This document shows positions 8,156 through 17,035 of a DNA stretch of 40,084 nt, one piece after another. Position 1 is the first letter of the stretch. Each line of letters opens with the position of its first letter. This stretch comes from Bacteroidales bacterium UBA1195 (GTDB taxonomy: Bacteria > Bacteroidota > Bacteroidia > Bacteroidales > WCHB1-69): NCBI GenBank assembly GCA_002309855.1, contig DBYD01000036.1:1-40084 (forward strand). The letters run 5' to 3'. The notes below the pieces were generated by a model that saw only the letters and a program-made list of their open reading frames with translations, made no database searches and had not been told where the DNA came from. Position numbers and translations under genes: made by a program.

Positions 8156-10372
8156 ATGGCGAGGAAAGCAAAACATGACCTTCATAAACCGTTAAAGGAG
8201 ATATTCGGTTTTGACCATTTCAAGGAGAGACAGGAGGAGATCATCCAATGTGTGATGAACGGAAAAGACTGTTTCGTCATCATGCCGACCGGAGGAGGGA
8301 AATCTTTGTGCTACCAGTTGCCGGCCATGCTGATGGAAGGGACGGCCATTATCATTTCTCCCCTGATCGCACTCATGAAGAACCAGGTGGATTCCGTCCG
8401 GAATTTCACTAGCGAGGAATCGACCGCACATGTCTATAACTCTTCGCTGACACGGCCGGAAATGCGCATGGTACGGGAGGATCTGCTGGCCGGTAAGACC
8501 AAAATGCTCTACATGGCACCTGAATCCCTGATCAAAAAGGAAAATGTGGAGATGATCCGGCAATTGAAGATCTCCTTTTTTGCCATCGACGAGGCGCATT
8601 GCATTTCAGAATGGGGGCACGATTTCCGTCCGGAATACCGCAAGATCCGTGAAATTATTGACAACATCGGGCAGAAGGTGCCGATCATAGCTTTGACCGC
8701 CACCGCCACGCCAAAGGTGCGCATCGACATCCAAAAGAACCTGAAGATGCAGGATGCTGAAGTGTTCCTCTCCTCGTTCAACCGTCCGAACATCTATTAC
8801 GAAATTCGCGAAAAAACCTCCGATGTGGACAAGGAGGTGCTGAAAATAGTGAAGAGCAATCCCGGAAAATCTGGCATAATCTACTGTTTCAGCCGCAAGA
8901 AAGTGGAGGAACTGTCCGAGTTCCTCCAGGTGAATCATGTGAAAGCGCTGCCTTATCACGCCGGCTTGGATGGGGTTGTCCGGATTCAGAACCAGGACAG
9001 TTTCCTGATGGAGGACGCGGATGTGATTGTCGCCACAATCGCTTTCGGCATGGGCATTGACAAGCCGGACATCCGCTATGTGATACATTATGACATTCCC
9101 AAGAGCCTTGAAGGCTACTATCAGGAGACGGGGCGTGCTGGCCGGGACGATGGCGAAGCCCGCTGCATAGCATTTTACGATTATGAGGATTTGAACCGGT
9201 TGGAACGGCTTGCCAAAGGGAAACCGGTGGCGGAGCAGGAGATTGCCCGTCAGCTGCTGTCGGAGGTGATGTCCTATGCGGAATCCACCCTCTGCCGGCG
9301 ACGGCACCTGCTGTTCTATTTTGGGGAGACCTATGACAAGGAGAACTGCGGATGCTGTGACAACTGCCTGCATCCACGTCAGACAATAGAAGGAAAGGAA
9401 TATATTCTTATTCTGTTAAATTGCATCAAGGAATTAAAGCAACAGTTTAAGGATAAGCACATCATCTCCATCATCCGTGGAGAAATGACCAACGATATTA
9501 AGAAATTCAAGCACAACACACTTTCATCCTTCGGGGAGGGACGTGACTGGGATGAGAAATTCTGGGAGGCAGTCATCCGGCAGGCATTATTTGCCAAATT
9601 GATTGTCAAAGAGATAGAAAACTATGGTATTCTGAAGATAAGCACTTTGGGAGAAAAGTTCCTGAAACGTCCCTATTCAATCCCTCTGGCGGCCCCACAC
9701 AGCAAGACGGACAACTGCGACGATTTGGACGATGATGATGACGCACCGGACATGATGATGGGGCAGAAGGGCGGTGTTGTGGACAAGGTGCTCTATTCAA
9801 TGTTAAAGGACATGCTGAAAGCACTGGCTAAGAAGGAAAATCTGCCACCTTATGTCATCTTTCAGGAAACTTCGCTGGAGGACATGTGCGTGCAGTATCC
9901 GACCACTCTTGAGGAGATGACCCAAATCACCGGTGTCGGCATAGGCAAGGCGCAGAAATATGGCAAACCTTTTGTCAATCTGATACAGAAATATGTGGAG
10001 GATAATGAAATCGAACGTCCCCAGGATTTGGTGATCAAATCGGCCATCAATAAATCCGGATTAAAGGTGTTCATCATTCAAAATATTGACCGCCGAATTG
10101 ATTTTGAGGATATTGCCGCTTCCAAAAAGCTCACCATGGACGAACTGCTGACAGTTATCGAACGCATTGTCATTTCAGGCATCAAATTGGATATCAAATA
10201 TTACATTGATGAAGTGATTGACGAGAGCCGTCAGGAGGAAATTATGGAATACCTGCAATCCACAGAAACGGACGATCTGGAGGAGGCCTTACGTGAATTG
10301 GGAGAAGATGACTACACCTTGGAGGAACTGCGGCTGATGCGGATCAAGTTCATCTCTGATGTTGGCAACTGA
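8156..10372 (+). CDS. recQ: ATP-dependent DNA helicase RecQ
   Basis: A 3'-5' superfamily 2 helicase for recombination and repair. Walker A is TGGGKS (45-50) and the DEAH box is at 145-148, followed by the RecQ aromatic-rich loop (CISEWGHDFRPEY). Helicase motifs V and VI are at about 290-332 (ATIAFGMGIDKPD, QETGRAGRD). Zinc ligands C380, C398, C401 and C404 have nearly the E. coli RecQ spacing. A winged-helix RQC region follows, with an acidic stretch DDLDDDDDAPD (about residues 520-530) before an HRDC domain (about 550-630). About 100 further residues fold as an extra C-terminal domain, as usual in Bacteroidota RecQ (738 aa). It has its own promoter, so expression is separate from the envelope run before it. 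Confidence 0.97.
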   Translation: MARKAKHDLHKPLKEIFGFDHFKERQEEIIQCVMNGKDCFVIMPTGGGKSLCYQLPAMLMEGTAIIISPLIALMKNQVDSVRNFTSEESTAHVYNSSLTRPEMRMVREDLLAGKTKMLYMAPESLIKKENVEMIRQLKISFFAIDEAHCISEWGHDFRPEYRKIREIIDNIGQKVPIIALTATATPKVRIDIQKNLKMQDAEVFLSSFNRPNIYYEIREKTSDVDKEVLKIVKSNPGKSGIIYCFSRKKVEELSEFLQVNHVKALPYHAGLDGVVRIQNQDSFLMEDADVIVATIAFGMGIDKPDIRYVIHYDIPKSLEGYYQETGRAGRDDGEARCIAFYDYEDLNRLERLAKGKPVAEQEIARQLLSEVMSYAESTLCRRRHLLFYFGETYDKENCGCCDNCLHPRQTIEGKEYILILLNCIKELKQQFKDKHIISIIRGEMTNDIKKFKHNTLSSFGEGRDWDEKFWEAVIRQALFAKLIVKEIENYGILKISTLGEKFLKRPYSIPLAAPHSKTDNCDDLDDDDDAPDMMMGQKGGVVDKVLYSMLKDMLKALAKKENLPPYVIFQETSLEDMCVQYPTTLEEMTQITGVGIGKAQKYGKPFVNLIQKYVEDNEIERPQDLVIKSAINKSGLKVFIIQNIDRRIDFEDIAASKKLTMDELLTVIERIVISGIKLDIKYYIDEVIDESRQEEIMEYLQSTETDDLEEALRELGEDDYTLEELRLMRIKFISDVGN

Positions 10373-10396
10373 TAACGAATTAACATTAATATTCTT

Positions 10397-11179
10397 ATGG
10401 AAATAAATTTGGAAAAGAACGAGGAGAGGATGGCGGATGTCATCAATATCGAAAATGTGGCTGAAGTGCAGCCGGTAGTGACATCGGACGAACTGAAGAC
10501 GGAGCCCGTCGGGACAACTCCTCCGGCGGAAATTACATGCAAAAACGCACCAAAACGTCAGCGCTGTTGCTGGATAACTGTCGGGTTTGTTGTTCTGTTT
10601 GCCGCTGTCATCACCTTGTTCATCCTATTTTTTGCCCAAAAACGTGCCGGAAGTCCCACCAATCCGGCCTTGGCTGAATTAATTGAAAAAGGAGAGACTC
10701 CATATCTGCTGACGGTCAACAATGACTCCATTGTCGCCCGTTTTGTGCTGGTTAAAATCCTTACCGATGACCTGGAGGAGGAGACCTCACGCTACCAGAA
10801 GGAACTGCAGTCAAAGCAGGCTGTGTTGGAGGAGAAATACAAGAACTACCAGATTAATGTGCAGAACCAGGTGCTGACCAAGACACAGATGCAGAATGCG
10901 GAGGCCCAGCTCACCCAGGAAGCGGCCACATTGAAGGCCTTGCAGGAGAAATATGCCACCATCCTGGCCAACAAGCAGGCCTCGGTGCAGAAGGAGATTG
11001 CCGATTCCATCATCAACGTGACCACCCGCATCAACGGACAGAAATATCATGCGAAATATGTATTAGCCACCTCAAGCGCTTCGGCCGTCGTCTATGCGAG
11101 TCCCGAGTTCGACATCACAGAAGAGGTGATTGCCGAGTTGAACCGTTCCTATGAAAAAAATAACGGAAAACATGAATAG
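10397..11179 (+). CDS. OmpH/Skp-like protein with N-terminal membrane anchor
   Basis: Residues 1-57 are hydrophilic and probably cytoplasmic. Residues 58-80 form one transmembrane helix flanked by basic residues. The rest has the Bacteroidota OmpH/Skp pattern: an initial strand with a short NDSI segment, long Gln/Glu/Lys-rich coiled coil (about 130-205), and a final strand (YVLATSSASAVVYASPEFDITEEV) that matches the closing sheet of Skp-like chaperones. Skp proteins hold unfolded outer-membrane proteins in the periplasm. Here a cleavable signal peptide is replaced by a signal anchor and a cytoplasmic tail, so the protein is probably tethered to the inner membrane. The gene lies 24 bases after recQ and overlaps the next lipoprotein gene by 8 bases. 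Confidence 0.75.
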   Translation: MEINLEKNEERMADVINIENVAEVQPVVTSDELKTEPVGTTPPAEITCKNAPKRQRCCWITVGFVVLFAAVITLFILFFAQKRAGSPTNPALAELIEKGETPYLLTVNNDSIVARFVLVKILTDDLEEETSRYQKELQSKQAVLEEKYKNYQINVQNQVLTKTQMQNAEAQLTQEAATLKALQEKYATILANKQASVQKEIADSIINVTTRINGQKYHAKYVLATSSASAVVYASPEFDITEEVIAELNRSYEKNNGKHE

Positions 11180-11612
11180 ACTGCGGATTGGAATTCTGGT
11201 TGCACTGCTTTGCAGCATGGTGGTTTCCTGCAGGCAACCGGTGGAAAAACGTGTGGTCAGCCGTTACGCGGACAACAGACCCCGGGTGGTGAGGGAATAC
11301 ATCACTGTGAACGATAGTGCTATACTGCACAAGGAGATTCATTATTTCCCTGGGGAAAAAAAATACATGGAGAAAAATTTTGATGAAACCGGAAAACCGG
11401 ACGGTGTCTGGGTAAGCTGGTATGAGAACGGCAACAAGAACAGTGAGGGAACATATTGCGACGGACAATGGCAGGGCACCTACAAGGTGTGGCATCCCAA
11501 CGGGAAGCTGTTCTACAGCGGAGAATATGACCACGGCAGGCGGGTCGGCATCTGGAAATTCTACGACTCCACCGGTGTGCTGATACGGACGGAAGAGTGT
11601 AATCTTCCTTAA
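11172..11612 (+). CDS. Lipoprotein with MORN-type (YwqK-like) repeats
   Basis: Starting at 11172, the protein begins MNRLRIGILVALLCSMVVSC, a lipoprotein signal with C20 as the lipidated residue. An in-frame ATG at 11151 would add seven residues and a larger overlap with the previous gene. The body has at least three MORN_2-type repeats of the form YENGNKNSEGTY / WHPNGKLFYSGEY, each ending with a W[KV]xxY-like step (about residues 70-140). Such repeats occur in proteins labelled YwqK-type antitoxins, but there is no toxin gene here, so that name would mislead. A small envelope lipoprotein of unknown role is the safest description. It is co-transcribed with the OmpH/Skp-like gene, with which it overlaps. 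Confidence 0.78.
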   Translation: MNRLRIGILVALLCSMVVSCRQPVEKRVVSRYADNRPRVVREYITVNDSAILHKEIHYFPGEKKYMEKNFDETGKPDGVWVSWYENGNKNSEGTYCDGQWQGTYKVWHPNGKLFYSGEYDHGRRVGIWKFYDSTGVLIRTEECNLP

Positions 11613-11649
11613 ACAGAAAAAAATAATAATCAAATAAATCACAATTATC

Positions 11650-12675
11650 ATGAAAGACATTGATTGGAAAAACTTATCGTTCGGTTACCTGAAAACCGAC
11701 TACAATGTGAGATGCTACTACCGTGACGGGAAATGGGGCGAACTGGAGGTCACATCCTCCGAGGAGATTCCCATCCACATGGCGGCCACCTGCCTGCATT
11801 ACGGCCAGGAGGGTTTCGAAGGGCTGAAGGCTTTCCGTGGCAAGGACGGCAAAGTGCGCGTCTTCCGCATGGATGAAAACGCCAAGCGTCTGGCCTCGAC
11901 CTCACACGGCATCATGATGGCCGAATTCCCGCTTGAACTTTTCCGCAAAGCGGTTGAAATGGTCATACGTCTGAACAAGGACTACATTCCACCTTACGGT
12001 ACAGGTGCTTCGCTCTACCTTCGTCCGCTGCTGATCGGCACAGGCGCCCAGGTTGGTGTAAAGCCTGCCAACGAATATCTTTTTGTCATTTTCGTGACAC
12101 CGGTTGGGCCTTACTTCAAAGGAGGCTTTACTGCCAATCCTTATGTGATTACCCGCAAATATGACCGTTCAGCTCCACTCGGCACTGGCATCTACAAGGT
12201 TGGCGGCAACTATGCGGCCAGTATGCGCGCACATACTGAAGCCTGCCATGGTGGCGAATATGCCTGCGAGTTCTATCTGGATGCAAAGGAAAAACATTTT
12301 ATTGACGAGGCTGGTGCCGCCAACTTCTTCGGCATCAAGAACAACACCTATATCACTCCGCAATCAACATCCATTCTGCCATCCATCACCAACAAGTCTC
12401 TGATGCAGCTTGCCGAACATCTGGGCATGAAGACCGAACGCCGTCCCATCCCAATTGAGGAGCTGGAGACCTTCGAGGAGGCCGGAGCCTGCGGAACCGC
12501 TGCGGTCATCAGCCCCATCCAGCGGATTGACGATCCTGATAACAACAAATCCTATGTCATCTCCAAAGACGGGCAGCCTGGTCCATGGTGCAAAAAGCTC
12601 TATACGGCCCTGCAGCAGATCCAATACGGTGAAGCGGAGGATGTTTTTGGCTGGTGTGACATTATTAATATGTAA
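11650..12675 (+). CDS. ilvE: Branched-chain amino acid aminotransferase IlvE
   Basis: A PLP-dependent fold-type IV transaminase for the last step of Leu, Ile and Val synthesis, and the first step of their breakdown. It is cytosolic. The PLP lysine is K183 within GTGIYKVGGNYAAS. The glutamate-loop segment FIDEAGAANFFGI and the PLP-phosphate-binding GACGTAAVISPI are present. The N-terminal FGYLKTDYN and HYGQEGFEGLKAF segments are typical of the roughly 340-aa eukaryote-like BCAT subgroup also found in Bacteroidota. The full length is 341 aa. No other ilv/leu gene is near. A 74-base gap with a strong palindrome follows. Confidence 0.95.
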   Translation: MKDIDWKNLSFGYLKTDYNVRCYYRDGKWGELEVTSSEEIPIHMAATCLHYGQEGFEGLKAFRGKDGKVRVFRMDENAKRLASTSHGIMMAEFPLELFRKAVEMVIRLNKDYIPPYGTGASLYLRPLLIGTGAQVGVKPANEYLFVIFVTPVGPYFKGGFTANPYVITRKYDRSAPLGTGIYKVGGNYAASMRAHTEACHGGEYACEFYLDAKEKHFIDEAGAANFFGIKNNTYITPQSTSILPSITNKSLMQLAEHLGMKTERRPIPIEELETFEEAGACGTAAVISPIQRIDDPDNNKSYVISKDGQPGPWCKKLYTALQQIQYGEAEDVFGWCDIINM

Positions 12676-12696
12676 TTTTTTGAGTTTTAATACTTT

Positions 12697-12728
12697 GTAA
12701 AGAGAGTGTATTTTTGCACTCTCTTTAC
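12697..12728 (+). promoter_or_regulatory. Perfect 12-bp inverted repeat with a -7 box in its loop
   Basis: Arms GTAAAGAGAGTG (12697-12708) and CACTCTCTTTAC (12717-12728) are exactly complementary. The 8-base loop TATTTTTG (12709-12716) is itself a perfect TAnnTTTG -7 box, 32 bases before the lpdA ATG. No T-run follows, so a plain terminator for ilvE is unlikely. No well-spaced -33 TTTG is seen. It may be an operator enclosing the promoter, or a 5' leader hairpin of nearby transcripts. Confidence 0.55.
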
Positions 12729-12748
12729 ATGTTTAAAAAAAGTGACCT

Positions 12749-14146
12749 ATGGAACAATACGATGTGATAGTAATTGGAAGCGGCCCCGGCGGTTATGTCG
12801 CTGCCATCAAAGCGGCTCAGTCCGGAATGAAAACCGCTGTTGTGGAGCGCGCCGAACTTGGCGGCATCTGTCTGAATTGGGGCTGCATTCCTACCAAGGC
12901 GCTAATGAAATCGGCGCAAGTATACAATTATATGAAGCATGCAGAAAGCTATGGCATGAAGGTTGAAGGGGAGGTGGCGCCCGATTTTCCGGCCATCGTG
13001 CAGCGCAGCCGTGGTGTCGCAGACACCATGAGCAAAGGAATCCATTACCTGTTCAAAAAGAACCAGGTCGAGGTGATTGCCGGAAACGGTAAACTTGCCG
13101 GCAACCATATTGTGGAAGTGACCGGTTCAGAAGGTATTGTGAATCAATATGAAGCCAAGCACATCATTTTGGCCACAGGTGCCCGTTCCCGCGTGCTGCC
13201 CAATCTGCCGCAGGACGGCAGGCATATTATCGGCTATCGCGAGGCGCTGACACTTCCGGAACTGCCAAAATCCATGGTGGTGGTAGGGAGTGGAGCCATC
13301 GGAAGCGAATTTGCCTTCTTCTACAACAGCCTTGGCGTACAGACAACACTGATAGAACTTTTGCCGCACATTCTTCCTGTGGAGGATGAGGAGATTGCCA
13401 AGCAGTTGGACCGGGCCTTCCGCAAACAGGGCATGAAGGTGATGACCGAAGCCAACGTGGAAACGGTCGATATTGACGGGAATGGCTGCCATGTGCATGT
13501 GAAGGACAAAAAGGGAAAGGAAATCCAGATAGATGCCGATGTGGTTCTTTCAGCCGTCGGTGTGCAGACCAACCTCGAAAATCTCGGTTTGGAGGCTTTG
13601 GGCATCCAGGTGGAAAGAGGCAAGGTGGTTGTAGATGACTACTATCGTACCAATGTGGAAGGGGTCTATGCAATCGGTGACATTGTCCATGGTCCCGCCT
13701 TGGCCCATGTGGCTTCGCAGGAGGCGCATATCTGTGTTGAGAAGATTGCCGGACATCAGCCCGAGCCGATAGATTACGGCAATATTCCGGGCTGCACCTA
13801 CACCACGCCGGAAGTGGCTTCCGTCGGGCTGAACGAGCAGAAGGCACTTGAGGCCGGATACGAAATCAAAGTTGGCCGTTTCCCGTTCACCGCATCCGGA
13901 AAGGCTACCGCCGCAGGTAACCGCGATGGCATGGTCAAAGTGATTTTCGATGCCAAAACAGACCTGCTACTTGGCTGCCATCTTATTGGAGACAATGTGA
14001 CAGAGATGATTACAGAAGCTGTTGTGGCACGCAAGTTGCATATGACCGCGACGCAGCTGCTGAACTCCGTACATCCGCATCCGACCATGTCTGAGGCGGT
14101 GAAGGAGGCGGTTGAAGCTGCGTATGGAAAAGCGGTACATATTTGA
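12749..14146 (+). CDS. lpdA: Dihydrolipoyl dehydrogenase (E3)
   Basis: FAD/NAD flavoprotein disulfide oxidoreductase that reoxidises dihydrolipoamide in 2-oxoacid dehydrogenase complexes or the glycine cleavage system. The FAD-binding GSGPGG motif is at 10-15. The redox-active disulfide is C41/C46 in GGICLNWGCIPTK. An NAD-binding GSGAIGSEFA motif lies mid-protein. The C-terminal active-site pair is H444 and E449 in HPHPTMSE. Length is 465 aa. No E1, E2 or gcv genes are in the window, so the complex it serves is unknown. The next gene (fabD) starts 34 bases downstream, so the two are likely co-transcribed from the promoter in the palindrome upstream. Confidence 0.95.
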   Translation: MEQYDVIVIGSGPGGYVAAIKAAQSGMKTAVVERAELGGICLNWGCIPTKALMKSAQVYNYMKHAESYGMKVEGEVAPDFPAIVQRSRGVADTMSKGIHYLFKKNQVEVIAGNGKLAGNHIVEVTGSEGIVNQYEAKHIILATGARSRVLPNLPQDGRHIIGYREALTLPELPKSMVVVGSGAIGSEFAFFYNSLGVQTTLIELLPHILPVEDEEIAKQLDRAFRKQGMKVMTEANVETVDIDGNGCHVHVKDKKGKEIQIDADVVLSAVGVQTNLENLGLEALGIQVERGKVVVDDYYRTNVEGVYAIGDIVHGPALAHVASQEAHICVEKIAGHQPEPIDYGNIPGCTYTTPEVASVGLNEQKALEAGYEIKVGRFPFTASGKATAAGNRDGMVKVIFDAKTDLLLGCHLIGDNVTEMITEAVVARKLHMTATQLLNSVHPHPTMSEAVKEAVEAAYGKAVHI

Positions 14147-14180
14147 CCATACCAATTTAAAATGTATTGAAGAAGTATAT

Positions 14181-15065
14181 ATGAAGACAGCGTATGTGTT
14201 TCCAGGCCAGGGTGCACAATATGTGGGCATGGCCAAAGAAATATATGACAGAAAAGAAGAAGTCCGTCAGCTCTTTGAACAAGCGAATGAGATATTGGGC
14301 TTCCGTATTACCGACATAATGTTCTCTGGGACGGAGGAGGAACTGAAGCAGACGAAGGTTACCCAGCCTTCCATTTTCCTGCATTCCACCGCTTTGGCGT
14401 TGTATGGTGTGGAGGATTTCCATCCGGATATGGTGGCAGGCCACTCGTTGGGTGAGTTTTCGGCGTTGGTGGCCAACCGCTGCCTCTCCTTTGAGGAGGG
14501 TCTGCGTCTGGTCGCACAACGGGCAACAGCCATGCAGAAGGCCTGTGAAATGCAGGAATCCACCATGGCTGTAGTGCTGGGGCTTCCGGATGAAAAGGTC
14601 ACTGAAATATGTATGGAGATCACCGAAAAGGTTTTGCCCGCCAATTTCAATTGTCCTGGTCAGGTGGCGATTTCCGGTTCCAGGCAAGGCATCGAGGAGG
14701 CGGCAGTCCGCATGAAGGAGGCCGGTGCAAAACGGGTGCTGCCGCTAAAAGTCAGCGGAGCATTCCATTCACGCTTTATGGAACCGGCACGTGCTGAACT
14801 GGCCGAGGCGGTTGATAGGGCCACACTGCAAGTCCCAATCTGTCCGATTTACCAGAATTACACCGCCCGTCCGACAACCGACACAGGTGAAATCCGGAAA
14901 AACCTCAAGGCGCAGCTGACCGCCCCGGTCCTATGGACCCAGAGCGTACAGGCCATGGTGGCCGATGGTGCCGACCATTTTGTGGAATTGGGTCCGGGCA
15001 GCGTGCTGCAGGGGCTGATAAGCAAGATTGCACCGGATGTCAAGTCTTCCAGTATTTTTAAATAA
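14181..15065 (+). CDS. fabD: Malonyl-CoA:ACP transacylase FabD
   Basis: Transfers malonyl groups from CoA to acyl carrier protein to start fatty-acid elongation. It is cytosolic. The start at 14181 gives the standard N-terminus MKTAYVFPGQGAQYVGM; the frame is open upstream, but that part overlaps lpdA. The active-site serine is S89 in GHSLGEFSAL and the catalytic histidine is H196 in SGAFHSRFM. The C-terminal FVELGPGSVLQGLI segment is typical. The length of 294 aa is normal. No other fab gene or acpP is nearby; the gene sits between lpdA and a secreted-protein gene that begins 7 bases after its stop. Confidence 0.95.
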   Translation: MKTAYVFPGQGAQYVGMAKEIYDRKEEVRQLFEQANEILGFRITDIMFSGTEEELKQTKVTQPSIFLHSTALALYGVEDFHPDMVAGHSLGEFSALVANRCLSFEEGLRLVAQRATAMQKACEMQESTMAVVLGLPDEKVTEICMEITEKVLPANFNCPGQVAISGSRQGIEEAAVRMKEAGAKRVLPLKVSGAFHSRFMEPARAELAEAVDRATLQVPICPIYQNYTARPTTDTGEIRKNLKAQLTAPVLWTQSVQAMVADGADHFVELGPGSVLQGLISKIAPDVKSSSIFK

Positions 15066-15072
15066 CTGTCTT

Positions 15073-16053
15073 ATGAATACACGGACATTTAAGATGTCAG
15101 TATGTGCGCTGCTTATTGCCGCACAGCCGTTGCAAGCGCAGGAGAGGGGTTGCACCGATCCAAGGGCACAGAATTACAATGCTACAGCAACCATCAACGA
15201 TGGCAGCTGCCGTTATTCAAGTGCCACGGTCACCCCCTTTTTCACCACCGAACTTCCTCCCGCAGTCAGCAGCAGTTCCGGCCTGGTCTGCATGGAGGGC
15301 GGATTGTACACCCACAATGACCATCGCGAAGGCCGCATGTACCGTTTGGATACGGCCACAGCAAAAATTACAGGGGAGATGTCATGGCTGCGCATCCGTT
15401 TCAAGGATATGGAGGATGTCACTGCTGACAGCCTGTACCTCTATTTGGGTGATTTCGGCAACAACGGGAATGGCAACCGGAACGACCTGCACATCCTTCG
15501 CATCCTGAAGTCTACGCTGCAAGAGATGATGCCAAAGGTGGACACCATTGCCTTTTCCTATCCGGAACAGACCGACACAATGCCTGTGGCTGCCAACAGC
15601 ACCGACTGGGACTGTGAGGCAATGATCGCTTCCGGAGACAGCCTGTACATTTTCACCAAACAGTGGACAGGTCTCCAAACCATGCTTTATGCGCTGCCTA
15701 AAACGCCGGGGAAACATGAGGCCCGGCTTGTGGACAGCTATGCGGTGGGAGGACTTGTTACCGGAGCCGATTTGGATGAGGAGAACAACGTTGTGGTTTT
15801 GTGTGGATATTCAAATCTGCTGCAACCTTTTCTGTTGTTATTATACGATTATGAGGGGTGCCGTTTCTTCTCAGGAAACAAACGGAAAATTGCGTTGCAG
15901 CTGCCGTTCCATCAGGTGGAGGCAATTGCAGGGGAGGGCGGTTACCGATATTTTCTGACCAACGAATCGTTCCGTCGGGGCGGATTCAACACACCAGCAC
16001 GTTTTCACCGCATTGATTTGTCCCCATTCCTTTCTGATGAGTCTCAAAAATAA
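15073..16053 (+). CDS. Secreted protein with an N-terminal GCTDPxAxNYN...DGSC motif
   Basis: The ATG at 15073 gives a clear signal peptide (1-22, ending LQAQ). Right after it comes a short Cys-bounded motif, GCTDPRAQNYN followed by an NDGSC end (about residues 26-46), seen in many Bacteroidota surface proteins. The remaining 280 residues look like beta-propeller-type repeats (GLYTHNDH, YLYLGDFGNNGNG, LYIFTKQW, VVLCGY). They resemble secreted proteins that read as SdiA-/NHL-like or esterase-like propellers, but I cannot name the family. No type IX sorting domain is seen at the C-terminus. It starts 7 bases after fabD, so it may be co-transcribed with it although function appears unrelated. Confidence 0.7.
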   Translation: MNTRTFKMSVCALLIAAQPLQAQERGCTDPRAQNYNATATINDGSCRYSSATVTPFFTTELPPAVSSSSGLVCMEGGLYTHNDHREGRMYRLDTATAKITGEMSWLRIRFKDMEDVTADSLYLYLGDFGNNGNGNRNDLHILRILKSTLQEMMPKVDTIAFSYPEQTDTMPVAANSTDWDCEAMIASGDSLYIFTKQWTGLQTMLYALPKTPGKHEARLVDSYAVGGLVTGADLDEENNVVVLCGYSNLLQPFLLLLYDYEGCRFFSGNKRKIALQLPFHQVEAIAGEGGYRYFLTNESFRRGGFNTPARFHRIDLSPFLSDESQK

Positions 16054-16101
16054 TTATCATTTTTTTTGAGAAAAAACAGCAAAACATTTCCCCTTTTTTT
16101 G

Positions 16102-16109
16102 TACTTTTG
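16102..16109 (+). promoter_or_regulatory. -7 promoter box for rfbD
   Basis: TACTTTTG (TAnnTTTG) lies 32 bases before the rfbD ATG in a run of A/T-rich intergenic DNA (16054-16141). No clear -33 TTTG is found at the usual distance. An imperfect dyad CTCAAAAA/TTTTTGAG (16043-16070) overlaps the end of the preceding gene and may aid its termination. Confidence 0.55.
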
Positions 16110-16141
16110 CAAGTTTGAAATATATTATTTGAACGAATCGA

Positions 16142-16999
16142 ATGCGAATAGACATTTTAGGGGCAAATGGGCAATTAGGCAGTGAAATAAACTATTTATC
16201 AGCCACATATACACATTTTGACTTCACTTTTTCCGATGTGGCGGATACGGACATCACATCTCAGGAAAGCCTGCGACACCATTTTGATACGGTCCGGCCG
16301 GATGTGGTCATAAACTGCGCCGCCTACACTGCGGTGGACAAGGCGGAAGGCGAAGCGGCATTGGCGGATGCCATCAACAGTCATGCGGTGGAGTTGTTGG
16401 CACAGTTTTCCAACGAATACGGTTTTTTGCTGATTCACATTTCAACCGACTATGTGTTTGACGGCACCTCATGTAGGCCTTATCTTGAAACTGACCGGTG
16501 TAATCCGGTTTCCGTATATGGAAGGACCAAACGGGCAGGCGAGGAGGCATTGTTGGCCAATGCAAAGCGGGCGGTACTTATCCGCACCGGTTGGCTTTAT
16601 TCCTCCTTCGGCAATAACTTTGTCAGGACCATGCTGCGCTTAGGGCAGGAGCGTCCTGTGGTGAAGGTTGTGTTTGACCAAATCGGCACACCCACCTATG
16701 CTGCGGATTTGGCGGCAGTGATTATGCGTTTTGCAGAAATTTCCCATGAAATCAATGATGTACAGATATATCATTTTTCCAACGAAGGGGTCTGCAGCTG
16801 GTATGATTTCGCCCGACGGATTATCGCATCGGTGTCGGAAAGCTGCAAGGTTCTGCCTATTGTAACCTCTGAATATCCTACGGCAGCTGTCCGTCCGCAT
16901 TACAGTGTGCTGGACAAACGGAAAATCAAGGAGGAACTGCAGATTGAAATCCCACATTGGGAGGATGCCCTGCAACGTTGCCTTGCCAAATTATTATAA
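16142..16999 (+). CDS. rfbD: dTDP-4-dehydrorhamnose reductase
   Basis: The final step of dTDP-L-rhamnose synthesis, supplying rhamnose for lipopolysaccharide or capsule. An extended SDR fold: the NAD(P)H-binding GANGQLGSE motif is at 7-15, NCAAYTAVDKAE at about 58-69, STDYVFDG at about 101-108, and the catalytic pair is Y126 and K130 in VYGRTK. Length is 285 aa. The partner genes rfbA, rfbB and rfbC are not in the window, so the pathway must be completed elsewhere. It is followed 36 bases later by eno. Confidence 0.92.
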   Translation: MRIDILGANGQLGSEINYLSATYTHFDFTFSDVADTDITSQESLRHHFDTVRPDVVINCAAYTAVDKAEGEAALADAINSHAVELLAQFSNEYGFLLIHISTDYVFDGTSCRPYLETDRCNPVSVYGRTKRAGEEALLANAKRAVLIRTGWLYSSFGNNFVRTMLRLGQERPVVKVVFDQIGTPTYAADLAAVIMRFAEISHEINDVQIYHFSNEGVCSWYDFARRIIASVSESCKVLPIVTSEYPTAAVRPHYSVLDKRKIKEELQIEIPHWEDALQRCLAKLL

Positions 17000-17035
17000 T
17001 GTAGATTTAAATTGTAACTATAAAGAAAAAAGAAG

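Noticed and set aside
11172..11612. Antitoxin of a toxin-antitoxin pair
   Set aside because: The MORN-type repeats get this label in databases, but there is no toxin gene beside it and the protein has a lipoprotein signal.
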